From Dyadobacter sandarakinus (lineage in GTDB: Bacteria; Bacteroidota; Bacteroidia; Cytophagales; Spirosomataceae), in assembly GCF_016894445.1 (NCBI RefSeq), contig NZ_CP056775.1, positions 5,389,001 through 5,453,000 on the forward strand: DNA of 64,000 nucleotides, written 5' to 3'. The notes below the pieces were generated by a model that saw only the letters and a program-made list of their open reading frames with translations, was not told where the DNA came from and searched no databases. Both the position numbers and the translations under genes were made by a program. Positions 1 to 7,753 of this stretch are shown here, in pieces (positions within the stretch are counted from its first letter, which is position 1; each line of letters begins with the position of its first letter).

Positions 1-375
1 TATCCTGCGGAGTTCCAGCTCAGCACCTTTAGCCTCGGCTACGGCGCTTTGAAGATTGGCTTTGGCTTTGGCGAGCTGCGTAGCATATTCTTCATTGTTA
101 ATACGGAAAAGAAGCTGTCCTTTTTTTACATCCTTTCCTTCGTCCACATACACTTCTTCCAGGTAACCTTTAACTCGGGCGTATATTTCTACATTTCTGA
201 CGGCGTGAATATTGCCGACATATTCACGATGCAGCTGTGTTTTCTGCGGCTTCAACTCGGTGACGGGGATGGTCATAATACTGTCTTTGCTGCCGGCTTC
301 ACTTTGTTTTTTGGAAGCACAGCCATACGACAGCAGGCCCAGGATGCATAGCACCGGCCAATGAAAATTTTTCAT
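1..375 (-). CDS. RND efflux periplasmic adaptor lipoprotein, 5' part only
   Basis: Only the first 125 codons lie in the window; the gene continues past base 1. The translation starts MKNFHWPVLCILGLLSYGC, a lipoprotein signal with Cys19, and continues with a biotinyl-lipoyl-like hairpin region (around residues 45-100: YVGNIHAVRNVEIYARVKG, then VDEGKDVKKGQLLFRI) typical of HlyD/AcrA-type membrane fusion proteins of RND pumps. The role would be to link an inner-membrane RND pump to an outer-membrane channel; those partner genes would lie beyond the left edge and are not visible. It starts at 375 because this ATG is followed directly by the signal peptide. Confidence in the family is high; the substrate cannot be told. 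Confidence 0.85.
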   Translation of the reverse strand, partial: MKNFHWPVLCILGLLSYGCASKKQSEAGSKDSIMTIPVTELKPQKTQLHREYVGNIHAVRNVEIYARVKGYLEEVYVDEGKDVKKGQLLFRINNEEYATQLAKAKANLQSAVAEAKGAELELRRI

Positions 376-540
376 GATGAGTAGTTATAAATTAGCAAAT
401 ACAGGGTGCCGCAATGCCTCCGCAGGGACGTGCATTGCAAATCGGAAATAATGAATGGGCAGACTTAGGCAGCAGTACGTGCGCATCAAGCCTATGTAAC
501 AGCAAAGTTTTGAAGTCAATAGCCCGTCAGGGCGCGGTGC

Positions 541-960
541 TCAGAAGGGGCAGAGCCGGTGCAGAAATGAGTAGTAATCGGGAAGAGGTACGAGGCCTTT
601 GCCTGCCGGACTTAAAATAAGGCTTTCGCGTATTGCTTTTGTAACCCCGGACAAGTAAAATGACGGGGCTGCATGTACAATCAGACTGAGAAAACGGTAG
701 GTGGAATGCCGGTAGCCCAGCAATTCCGACAGGTTATCTTTCCATTCAGATTCGTCGGCCCGCACGATCGTTTCCTCCGTGCAGATACTGTCGTCAACGA
801 TTATGGGAGAATGGATTTTGTCGGCGGCTCTGACTGAAAAAGGTGAAAAGCCGGAAGTCCCAATTTCCAGGTTGCATGTAGCCCCGTGCTTTGCCGCCGT
901 GAGGGGTAAAGCAAGAAGTTGCATAAAGCAAAAAAACAATACAAAAGCCTTTTTTATCAT
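541..960 (-). CDS. Small exported protein of unknown function
   Basis: A 139-residue protein starting MIKKAFVLFFCFMQLLALPLTAA, a clear signal peptide, so it is probably periplasmic or anchored to the envelope. The mature part has no motif I recognise. It sits upstream of, and in the same direction as, the RND adaptor gene, separated by 165 bases with no evident terminator, so it may be the first gene of the efflux operon. Small exported proteins often lead heavy-metal RND operons in Bacteroidota, but this is context only. The ORF could still be spurious, although the signal peptide argues that it is real. Confidence 0.55.
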   Translation of the reverse strand: MIKKAFVLFFCFMQLLALPLTAAKHGATCNLEIGTSGFSPFSVRAADKIHSPIIVDDSICTEETIVRADESEWKDNLSELLGYRHSTYRFLSLIVHAAPSFYLSGVTKAIRESLILSPAGKGLVPLPDYYSFLHRLCPF

Positions 961-1320
961 GATGCTGATGGAAAATCAGAACACTAAAAATTCATACTTT
1001 TATAATGAATTCAAGATTAACTGGGACTATTGAAACGGAATCGCAATAGAAAACCGCAATAATCCAAATGTAACAATTCGAATGTTTAAACCAAATTTCG
1101 TTTCTTGTTAATGAGTGTTAACAAAACAATTTTAGAGTACTCAATCTCTGTGCAACTGCGCTTTTCTGAAAAATTTTGTAAGATTAAACAGATGATGAAT
1201 GAAACTTTACCGGGGAAAATCTATATTTATTGATAAAGACTCACCTGCTCAATGTAGCAAGACCAGCGTATTGCCGGTAAAATCGGGCAATGGTATTTTC
1301 TGTAAAAAAAAGAATGGGGA
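961..1320. other. 360-base divergent intergenic region
   Basis: AT-rich spacer between the divergent starts at 960 and 1321. I see no RNA gene or strong repeat. A weak promoter candidate for the rightward gene is ATTG, 20 bases, then TATTTTCT at 1294-1301, a partial match to the Bacteroidota TTTG / TAnnTTTG pattern. Nothing convincing is seen for the leftward gene. Confidence 0.4.
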
Positions 1321-2361
1321 ATGGCAGTGACACCCATCATTACTGACCGCCTCGCGCTGCATAAAATCACCTCTGACGATGGCGATAAGTATTACCGGCT
1401 GAGCAACAATGCAAAAGTGATGAAGTTTGTCACCGGCTACGCGCTTTCCCGGAAGGAATCGGACGAAATGCTGAGAAGTTTTCTTATTGAATATGGCCCG
1501 GATTCACACTTAGGCAGGTACTTGATTGAGGACCGGCAATCGGGAGAGCTGATTGGCATGGCCAAGCTGGACTGGTCGGGCTTTGATATTGAAATCGGCT
1601 ACCGCGTCATGGAAGAGCACTGGGGCAAGGGCATTGCCACAGAAGTCGCATCGGCCCTGATCCGGTTTGCATTGACGCAGCTGAAAGCCAGGACGGTAGC
1701 AGCCTATGTAAATGTCGATAATACAGCCTCGGTACGGGTGTTGGAAAAAGCAGGGATGAAGCGGGTGGGTGTGATCGAGGATATTGATGAAGTAAAGTAC
1801 AAGTACATTTATTCACCTCATAGCCATCAAAACATGAAAAAAGCCATTTACGTCGTCACGGGGATCATTGCAGTGTTCCTGATTATAGCCGTGATCATGC
1901 CGAAAAGTTATGCCGTAGAGCGGGATATTGTCATTCACAGACCGAAAGGAAAGGTGTTTGAGTACCTTAGATCCCTTAAAAATCAGGATCAGTGGAGCGT
2001 ATGGATGCAGCGTGATCCGAATATCGTAAAGGAGTATATCGGTATTGACGGAGAGCCCGGCTTTGTGACGACCTGGCGTGGCAACAAAGAGGTAGGCAAA
2101 GGTGAGCAGGAGATCAAGCATGTGGAAGAAGGCAAACGCATTGATACGGAACTACGGTTTATCGAGCCTTTTAAAAGCACCAGCAATGCGTACATGATCA
2201 CAGAAGCAACCGACTCGGCCTCGACCCGGGTCCGCTGGGGGTTCACCGGAGCAATGCCTATACCCATGAACGTTATGCTGCCTTTTATCGATCTGGATAA
2301 GATGGTCGGGAAGGATTTTGAGGCAGGACTGAAGAACCTGAAAACCATTCTCGAAAAATAA
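1321..2361 (+). CDS. GNAT acetyltransferase fused to membrane-anchored SRPBCC domain
   Basis: 346 residues in two parts. Residues 1-165 are a RimJ/RimL-type GNAT N-acetyltransferase: start ITDRLALHKIT, acetyl-CoA loop EEHWGKGIATEV near residue 100, and NTASVRVLEKAGM near 140. Residues from about 172 (MKKAIYVVTGIIAVFLIIAVIMP) look like the natural N-terminus of a separate Bacteroidota SRPBCC protein (START-like, polyketide-cyclase superfamily) with one membrane helix and a ligand-binding fold to the end. The join falls at 1816-1836: an in-frame ATG at 1834 is preceded by an out-of-frame TAG at 1821-1823, so one base change in length upstream would separate the two ORFs. It may be a true fusion, a recent frameshift fusion or a sequence error. 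The acceptor substrate and the SRPBCC ligand are unknown. Confidence 0.8.
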   Translation: MAVTPIITDRLALHKITSDDGDKYYRLSNNAKVMKFVTGYALSRKESDEMLRSFLIEYGPDSHLGRYLIEDRQSGELIGMAKLDWSGFDIEIGYRVMEEHWGKGIATEVASALIRFALTQLKARTVAAYVNVDNTASVRVLEKAGMKRVGVIEDIDEVKYKYIYSPHSHQNMKKAIYVVTGIIAVFLIIAVIMPKSYAVERDIVIHRPKGKVFEYLRSLKNQDQWSVWMQRDPNIVKEYIGIDGEPGFVTTWRGNKEVGKGEQEIKHVEEGKRIDTELRFIEPFKSTSNAYMITEATDSASTRVRWGFTGAMPIPMNVMLPFIDLDKMVGKDFEAGLKNLKTILEK

Positions 2362-2414
2362 GCGGCATACCTGCTAGGTTACCCTGAATGCGCTCGGGTT
2401 TTGAATATATAAGT

Positions 2415-2456
2415 AAAAAGAGCCAGCAACGCCTGAAACGTTGCTGGCTCTTTTTT
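2415..2456. terminator. Bidirectional Rho-independent terminator
   Basis: Perfect hairpin: AGAGCCAGCAACG pairs with CGTTGCTGGCTCT across a 7-base loop, with A-run before and T-run after, so it can stop transcripts from both the GNAT-SRPBCC gene (+) and the HmuY-like gene (-). Confidence 0.9.
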
Positions 2457-2489
2457 CACACAAGCCTGTAAGCCTTACGGTTGGAAATA

Positions 2490-3080
2490 CTATTTGAGGT
2501 TTGTGGACCCGTCGGCCTGAAATGCATACCGGAAAGTATATGTTTTACCGGCCGGCCTTCTGGTAAGATCCTTGAAAGTTTCCGAATTAGTACCTGGATT
2601 CCCTTTATAGTAGCTGATCATCTCCATTTTCGCATATTTACCATCTTTTGTTTTTACAACAATGATCTTGCCCGGTACCGGCAGGATTGCATGCTGGGGC
2701 TCAGTTTCAGCGGTGTAGTTGTACCACGACCCGCTGCCTGCAATGGCGTTGGCGGTGTACCCTGCTGCGGGTGCAGTCGTATAAGAGTCAAACAAAGTGC
2801 CGTCGGTTAAAGCTACTACCTGGGCAGTACCGCTGGTTGAGATCGTGGTGGACTTAAATTTAAGGTCCCAGTTTTCCGTCGCACTTACCTCTTTGTTTTG
2901 TGAAAAACTGAAAAATACACTGTCTTTCCTGGACTCGGCCGAACCGTCCAGGTCCTTCACTTCGTGGATGGTCAGCTCGGGCGTAACAGCCGGCCCGTCG
3001 CTGTCATCGTCGCTGCATGCAGAAAACATCAGAACAAACGCGGCAAGGATACAAATGGATTGGAGACGTAGATTTTTCAT
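2490..3080 (-). CDS. hmuY: HmuY-like heme-binding lipoprotein
   Basis: 196 residues. The signal peptide ends in the lipobox FSAC with Cys22, followed by SDDDSDG, an acidic stretch like the lipoprotein export signal that sends Bacteroidota lipoproteins to the cell surface. The mature part has the HmuY-family features: a Ser-rich strand region with NWDLKFKSTTIS around residue 70 and a C-terminal YTFRYAFQ strand. HmuY proteins take heme from host or environmental hemoproteins and pass it to a TonB-dependent receptor. It lies 32 bases downstream of such a receptor gene in the same direction, the usual hmuR-hmuY arrangement (the order is receptor first). Other hmu genes (hmuSTUV) are not visible here. 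The ligand could also be another porphyrin. Confidence 0.8.
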   Translation of the reverse strand: MKNLRLQSICILAAFVLMFSACSDDDSDGPAVTPELTIHEVKDLDGSAESRKDSVFFSFSQNKEVSATENWDLKFKSTTISTSGTAQVVALTDGTLFDSYTTAPAAGYTANAIAGSGSWYNYTAETEPQHAILPVPGKIIVVKTKDGKYAKMEMISYYKGNPGTNSETFKDLTRRPAGKTYTFRYAFQADGSTNLK

Positions 3081-3112
3081 TGCGGTTGTAGATATGAATT
3101 GATTGTTAAGTT

Positions 3113-5182
3113 TCAGAAATTGTAGCTCACGCCGCCGTACAGCAGGCGGCCCGGCAGGTTGCTGACCGAGGCTTTGTCTGTGTAACCGAGGAGGTTTTCG
3201 GCAGTCGCCTGTATGCGCAGCCGGTTTTTCAGCAGGCTTTTGGAGGCTGATGCATTGAGCAGGTTATAGCCCTTCACATATTCGTTCGCCGCATTCAGGA
3301 TACCATTTCCATCTGTATCACTGATACCGTATTTGCCCCTGTAAATGCTTCTGACAGATATCGTAATGCCTTTTTCAGGGTTGTTGTAAGACATTCGTGC
3401 ATTGGCCATATACCTCGACCGGTTGTACAGCCCGCCATACTCTCCCGGCTTCACAAGCCTCGTGTGGTTTTGCTCATCTTTGGTATACACCTTCCCTGCT
3501 TTGACCTTGTCGCGCTCGGCCTCATCAAATGCATCAAGAAGCTGAAATCCCGTAGCTACCTCGAAGTGCCGCCCGAGCGACCAGGAGACTTCGGTTTCAG
3601 CTCCCTGCGTGATTACACTGTTGAGATTGAAGTAGGAGTACACAAACAAACCATTTGTTTTAAGTGCAATTGCCTGCGTGTTGATCAGGTTTTTGATATT
3701 ATTTCTGAAAAAATTAATGGTAATATGGAAGTCTGACCAGGGACTATACCGCATTCCTGCATTGAAAGAAGTGGAGCTTTCTGCGTTCAGCTCTGCAAGG
3801 CTGGCGGGATCGATCAGTACTTTCTCGATCTGTCCGCTGCGCTGTAATTCAGCGAGCCGCTCGGCCAGTCCGATGTAGCCGAACACGCTGTACCCGACCG
3901 CTGCATTGCTGAAATTGAGATAAAGCTGGCGGAAGTCCGGCGCTTTGTAGCCTTTTCCTGCCGAGGCCAGTACCATGAGCCGGTCGGTCAGCCGGTAGCT
4001 TGCAGCCAGCTTGGGACTGAACTGCGACTTGTACTGGCTGTGCGCGTCAAATCGCCCGCCACCAATGATGCTCATACGATCCACAGGCATCCAGTCGGCC
4101 TGGAAGTATCCATAGCCTGAGTTAAATGCCTGTAAATGTTCATACCGGGTGGCTTCTACCGTCTCGTGTACGGCCCCGCCGCCCAGTGTTACCTTCACAT
4201 TTTTGACGGGTGTATAGTCGGTTTGTAATTCGATGCGTGTAAAGGTTTGATCAAAATACGACTGATCGAAAAGTGAATGATCGTCTTCGTAATGGTAGGC
4301 TGCTTTTGTTTTATAAAACGAATGGTAAAACCGCGCAGAGGCATTCAGCTTGTCCGAGAACCGCACGTGGTACGAAGGCGCCAGGCTGAGATTTTGTTCG
4401 TGTCCTCTTCCGCCCGCATACCTGTTTTCAGTAACGTAGCGGTCATCCTGCCCGCTCTCAAAGTACCGGCCCGAAAACCGGATGTCTGACCTGGAATTCA
4501 CCTTGAAGCCCGACCGCACCTGGAATGTACAGGCGGCAAAAGGAGAAACCGTGTGGGTACCCGTTTCTGGTCGCAGTGCGTAACCCGAGCTGCTGTTGTG
4601 GTTGACAAACCCGCCGATATCAAACCTGTTTTTCCTGAAACTGCTTTCTACCGACAGATCGGTGCTGTTATTGGTGCCATACCGGGCTGATAATGCGGTT
4701 TTGAATCCGTCATGGGGTTTTTGTGTAATGATATTAATCACGCCTGCCATCGCCTCGCTCCCGTACAATGAGGACGACGGGCCTTTTACAATTTCGATCC
4801 TTTCAATGTTCGTAGTGGTTATACGCGAAAGTTCGAGCGTGCCCGAGGTGCGGCCAATCACCGGCTCTCCGTCGATCAGAATCATGGTATACTCTGGCGA
4901 AAAACCCTGCATCTGAATTCCTTTACCATGGTCAGTCACGATCGCCAGACCGGTTTGTTCTGCTAAAATCTCGTTCAGACGCACCATTCCCCGGTTTTTA
5001 ATCTCCGAAGAAGTAATCTGCATAACCGGTACCGGTAGCTGCGACAGCATTTTTTCTGTACGGGTGGCCGTCACTACCACTTCTTTGAGCTCACTGGTCC
5101 GGACAGAATCTTCCCGGGCATCTTGGGCCAGGGAAGTATTTACAGCGGAAGTAAGCAGGAGAACTAATAAATGGTGCTTCAT
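3113..5182 (-). CDS. hmuR: TonB-dependent outer-membrane receptor (HmuR-like, heme)
   Basis: 689 residues, a normal length for a TonB receptor without a carboxypeptidase-like N-domain. Signal peptide 1-19, TonB-box-like EVVVTATR at 34-41, plug domain about 45-165 (ILIDGEPVIGR, ERIEIVKGPSSSLYGSEAM, GVINIITQK), then a beta barrel that ends in an aromatic residue (SYNF). It imports a ligand across the outer membrane using TonB-ExbBD energy; heme is inferred from the adjoining HmuY-like gene. Its promoter region (5211-5241) holds a -33/-7 pair with a DtxR-like palindrome between the two boxes, pointing to metal-dependent repression. Confidence 0.88.
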   Translation of the reverse strand: MKHHLLVLLLTSAVNTSLAQDAREDSVRTSELKEVVVTATRTEKMLSQLPVPVMQITSSEIKNRGMVRLNEILAEQTGLAIVTDHGKGIQMQGFSPEYTMILIDGEPVIGRTSGTLELSRITTTNIERIEIVKGPSSSLYGSEAMAGVINIITQKPHDGFKTALSARYGTNNSTDLSVESSFRKNRFDIGGFVNHNSSSGYALRPETGTHTVSPFAACTFQVRSGFKVNSRSDIRFSGRYFESGQDDRYVTENRYAGGRGHEQNLSLAPSYHVRFSDKLNASARFYHSFYKTKAAYHYEDDHSLFDQSYFDQTFTRIELQTDYTPVKNVKVTLGGGAVHETVEATRYEHLQAFNSGYGYFQADWMPVDRMSIIGGGRFDAHSQYKSQFSPKLAASYRLTDRLMVLASAGKGYKAPDFRQLYLNFSNAAVGYSVFGYIGLAERLAELQRSGQIEKVLIDPASLAELNAESSTSFNAGMRYSPWSDFHITINFFRNNIKNLINTQAIALKTNGLFVYSYFNLNSVITQGAETEVSWSLGRHFEVATGFQLLDAFDEAERDKVKAGKVYTKDEQNHTRLVKPGEYGGLYNRSRYMANARMSYNNPEKGITISVRSIYRGKYGISDTDGNGILNAANEYVKGYNLLNASASKSLLKNRLRIQATAENLLGYTDKASVSNLPGRLLYGGVSYNF

Positions 5183-5210
5183 TTATTTAGTTTAATTTTA
5201 AATAGATGAG

Positions 5211-5241
5211 CAAAGAAAAGATTATTTAGACTAATTTCAAA
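5211..5241 (-). promoter_or_regulatory. hmuR promoter with embedded metal-repressor operator
   Basis: Read on the minus strand: TTTG (5238-5241), 19 bases, TTTCTTTG (5211-5218), one base from the Bacteroidota -7 consensus TAnnTTTG. Between the two boxes lies the perfect palindrome TTAG-T-CTAA (5226-5234), extended as ATTAGTCTAAAT. The same 11 bases TTAGTCTAAAT occur in the mntH/mntR intergenic region. A repressor bound here would block the promoter. The pattern is seen directly; regulation is inferred. Confidence 0.6.
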
Positions 5242-5276
5242 CAAGGATGTAGTTTAAATATCTGGAAGCCTGTATT

Positions 5277-5816
5277 TCAGCGGAGCACTGCGGTGAGGGT
5301 TACCGTGACGATGTCTTTCAATTTCCAGTCTTTCTCACCGATGTGATAGTCCAGGCGGTTGAGCTCGAAGGTACTTGCAAGCTTCATGGGGCCGTCAGCA
5401 TTTTTTACGGCTGTAAATGGAAGCGTAACTGTTCTGGAAACATCGCGGATGGTGAGCGTACCGGTAGCATTGTACTGCTTGCCAACCTGTTCTACCTTAC
5501 TGGATCTGAACCGGATCTGAGGGAACTTGTCTACATAAAAGTATTTTTCACTCTTCATGTCCCGGTCGCGGGAGTCACTATTGGTCTTGAAGCTGGCGGC
5601 ATCCACCGTCATGTCAAATGTGGAAGCTTCGGGGTTTTTCTCGGAAAATACAGCTTTCCCTTTGGGCGCACCGAATGTTCCGTGGCACGTTCCAAGTATG
5701 AATTTTACGCTGAATTCCGTACTGCCCGAAACAATGCGGCTGGTTTGTGCGCTGGCCAGTGCTGCATTGAAAAGGAGTAGAAAAATAATCAGTGCATTGC
5801 GGGTAAGCATGTTCAT
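5277..5816 (-). CDS. YceI-family periplasmic protein
   Basis: 179 residues when started at the ATG at 5816 (MNMLTRNALIIFLLLFNAALASAQ, a clear signal peptide); longer upstream extensions would run into the preceding gene. The mature part has YceI features: early FSVKF strand, a RDRDMKSEKYFYVDKFPQIRFRS-type central segment (about residues 80-105) and a VTGTLTIRDV-like region before the C-terminal strands. YceI proteins are lipocalin-like carriers that bind polyprenyl or amphiphilic ligands in the periplasm. It starts 4 bases after the stop of the small gene upstream, so the two are co-transcribed. Confidence 0.85.
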   Translation of the reverse strand: MNMLTRNALIIFLLLFNAALASAQTSRIVSGSTEFSVKFILGTCHGTFGAPKGKAVFSEKNPEASTFDMTVDAASFKTNSDSRDRDMKSEKYFYVDKFPQIRFRSSKVEQVGKQYNATGTLTIRDVSRTVTLPFTAVKNADGPMKLASTFELNRLDYHIGEKDWKLKDIVTVTLTAVLR

Positions 5817-5820
5817 ATAG

Positions 5821-6159
5821 TCAGATTTCCTGCAGCAAAGACTCTCCTGCGGAAAAATCGCCCGAGGTCCACTGCCATTTTTCATGCATACGAACTTTTC
5901 CGTCCGGAAGTTGCTCGGGCACGGAGCGGCACTTTCCGGTTGTAATTTCACCTTTCAGGTTAATCTGGTGATAACGCATGTCCAGCACGCCAAAGTCGTC
6001 AACAAGCGCTATCAGGTGCCCGCTGCGGATATTGGCGCCGGAGTAAGTACAGGTCACAATGTTACCCTGCTGCTGATAATGGAATTTCATTTCCAGGTCC
6101 ACCTCGCCGTTTTCAGAATTATGCAGCGGTACAAATATTTTGTCGTGGTAATTGATCAT
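5821..6159 (-). CDS. Small conserved protein of unknown function
   Basis: 112 residues with no signal peptide, starting MINYHDKIFVPLHNSENGEV and ending in an EKWQWTSGDFSAGESLLQE-like segment. I recognise a widespread Bacteroidota/Firmicutes small family that databases often label n-acetylglutamate synthase; nothing in the sequence supports that enzyme activity (no GNAT or amino-acid-kinase features). It is the middle gene of a tight unit: 12 bases after the VOC gene and 4 bases before the YceI gene. Confidence 0.75.
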   Translation of the reverse strand: MINYHDKIFVPLHNSENGEVDLEMKFHYQQQGNIVTCTYSGANIRSGHLIALVDDFGVLDMRYHQINLKGEITTGKCRSVPEQLPDGKVRMHEKWQWTSGDFSAGESLLQEI

Positions 6160-6171
6160 TGCAGGTAAAGT

Positions 6172-6555
6172 TTATAGCACCGAGGTAATCCACCATGTAT
6201 TTCCGGCAGGATCGGTTATCCCGCAGCTGCGTCCGTAACTTTGGTCGGCGGGCTCCATCACGCTGGTTGCTCCGTTTTCCAGCGCAAGCTGGTAAGTATC
6301 ATCCGCATTCTTTACATAAATGAAGAGGCTGCCGGTTTGTGCGGGCCAGGTCTCATTTTTATCGGCAAACATGATGCAGCTTTCCCCGATGCGTACTTCT
6401 GCATGCCTGATCAGCACAGCATCATCCTGATGGTGGATGGAGAGGGTTTCGGCAGTAAATACGACGGTGATAAAGTCGAGAAAAGCCGCGGCACCATCTA
6501 TTATCAGGTAAGGCATTACCTGCTGGTGCCCGACTGGAATTTTAACATTATCCAT
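6172..6555 (-). CDS. VOC-superfamily (glyoxalase/PhnB-like) protein
   Basis: 127 residues forming one VOC module pair: MPYLIIDGAAAFLDFITVVF at the N-terminus, a central HHQDDAVLIRHAEVRIGES segment, and the C-terminal DPAGNTWWITS typical of PhnB-like members. VOC proteins include glyoxalases, dioxygenases and resistance proteins; the substrate cannot be read from the sequence. It is the first gene of a three-gene unit with the small conserved protein and YceI. Confidence 0.8.
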   Translation of the reverse strand: MDNVKIPVGHQQVMPYLIIDGAAAFLDFITVVFTAETLSIHHQDDAVLIRHAEVRIGESCIMFADKNETWPAQTGSLFIYVKNADDTYQLALENGATSVMEPADQSYGRSCGITDPAGNTWWITSVL

Positions 6556-6822
6556 AAGAAGGATCTGTATGAAAGGTTTGGAAAATGAAGTAATTGAAAG
6601 GAAAGACTGTGGTGTTTACATGTAGATAATCAGCATATTCTATTAACTCTATATATATTATTGATCTTTTATTTTTATTGAAGATGAAATTTATATTTTC
6701 AAATTCTCTTTAATACATTTGACCAGATGATGACGTGTTGACAAGAACATTCCTCACTCTGTTAGCGTTAGTTTTAACAGTAATATACTTTAATCGATTA
6801 CCACATTTATTCGGTTCCTGTT

Positions 6823-7677
6823 ATGAAGTTGATGCCTATTGAAAAACGAAGCGGACTTACCCGCGAGGAATTTATAGAAAATTATTTGAAACCCAGCCGG
6901 CCAGTCGTTTTTACGGACCTGGCGAAGGACTGGCCTGCGGTACAGAAGTGGACCTTTGACTGGCTCCGTGAAAATCACGGCAACCTGGATGTGCCTCTCG
7001 TGGACAATCACATGCACGACGCCGACAAATACTTCCAGATTGCAAAGACCATGAAGTTTGGTGAGTACCTGTCGCTGATCGAGCAGGGGCCTACGGACCT
7101 CAGGATTTTTCTTTTTGATATCTTTAAAAAAGCACCTGAGCTGGCCAATGATATTCGTTTTCCGACGATTATGGATGGTTTTCTTAAATCCTATAAGTTC
7201 GTTTTTTTTGGCGGAGAAGGTTCCATTACCAGTCTGCATTATGATATGGATTGCTCCAACGTGTTCCTGACGCAGTTTCAGACGCGCAAGCAGGTAATCC
7301 TGTTTTCACCGGAAGAAAGCAAAAGGCTGTACCATCACCCATTCACGGTAATGAGCAAGGTTGATCCGTTGAAGCCAGACTACGAGCGCTTCCCGGCATT
7401 GAAAGGCGCCGTGGGGCACGAGACCATCCTGAACCATGGCGAAACGATTTTTATTCCGTCACTCTGGTGGCATTACATCCGCTATGTAGACGGTGGATTC
7501 AGCCTGGCACTCAGAGCCAATAATTCCATTTTCACAGCAGTACGCGGTGGAATGAACCTGGTGCGCCATACGTTTGTGGACAAAAGCATGACCAAGCTGC
7601 TCGGACTGGACTGGCAGCACTGGAAAGAAAAGAAAGCCGTTGAGAATGCGAAAACAGTGCTCGAAGAAGCTGTGTAG
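6823..7677 (+). CDS. JmjC/cupin_8-type Fe(II) and 2-oxoglutarate-dependent oxygenase
   Basis: 284 residues, the usual size of cupin_8 (FIH-like) proteins. N-terminal KPSRPVVFTDLAKDWPAVQKW is a family hallmark; the iron facial triad is visible as H-x-D in SLHYDMDCSNVF (about residues 139-141) and the distal His in PSLWWHYIRYVD (about residue 219). Such enzymes hydroxylate protein or small-molecule substrates; the target here is unknown. The start is the ATG at 6823. The gene stands alone 76 bases before uvrB, with a hairpin between. Confidence 0.85.
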   Translation: MKLMPIEKRSGLTREEFIENYLKPSRPVVFTDLAKDWPAVQKWTFDWLRENHGNLDVPLVDNHMHDADKYFQIAKTMKFGEYLSLIEQGPTDLRIFLFDIFKKAPELANDIRFPTIMDGFLKSYKFVFFGGEGSITSLHYDMDCSNVFLTQFQTRKQVILFSPEESKRLYHHPFTVMSKVDPLKPDYERFPALKGAVGHETILNHGETIFIPSLWWHYIRYVDGGFSLALRANNSIFTAVRGGMNLVRHTFVDKSMTKLLGLDWQHWKEKKAVENAKTVLEEAV

Positions 7678-7689
7678 GACATATCGGGG

Positions 7690-7727
7690 ACGCATTTCAA
7701 AGAAACTAATCTGCCTTTGAAATGCGT
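7690..7727 (+). promoter_or_regulatory. Perfect 13-bp hairpin between the JmjC gene and uvrB
   Basis: ACGCATTTCAAAG pairs perfectly with CTTTGAAATGCGT over a 12-base loop. No T-run follows, so it is not a standard intrinsic terminator. It ends 26 bases before the uvrB ATG and could be in the uvrB leader or stabilise the 3' end of the upstream message. Confidence 0.55.
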
Positions 7728-7753
7728 TATCCCATACGGCTTCACAACTAAAT

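Noticed and set aside
49..351. Plus-strand ORF of 100 codons at the left edge
   Set aside because: It is the antisense shadow of the RND adaptor lipoprotein, whose signal peptide and adaptor motifs are clear on the minus strand.
414..620. Plus-strand ORF of 68 codons
   Set aside because: No family features and it overlaps the exported protein gene on the other strand.
1989..2348. Minus-strand ORF of 119 codons opposite the SRPBCC part
   Set aside because: Composition is that of an antisense frame; the plus-strand product has clear domains.
5817..5951. N-terminal extension of the YceI protein
   Set aside because: It overlaps the end of the preceding gene in another frame and would bury the signal peptide that starts at 5816.
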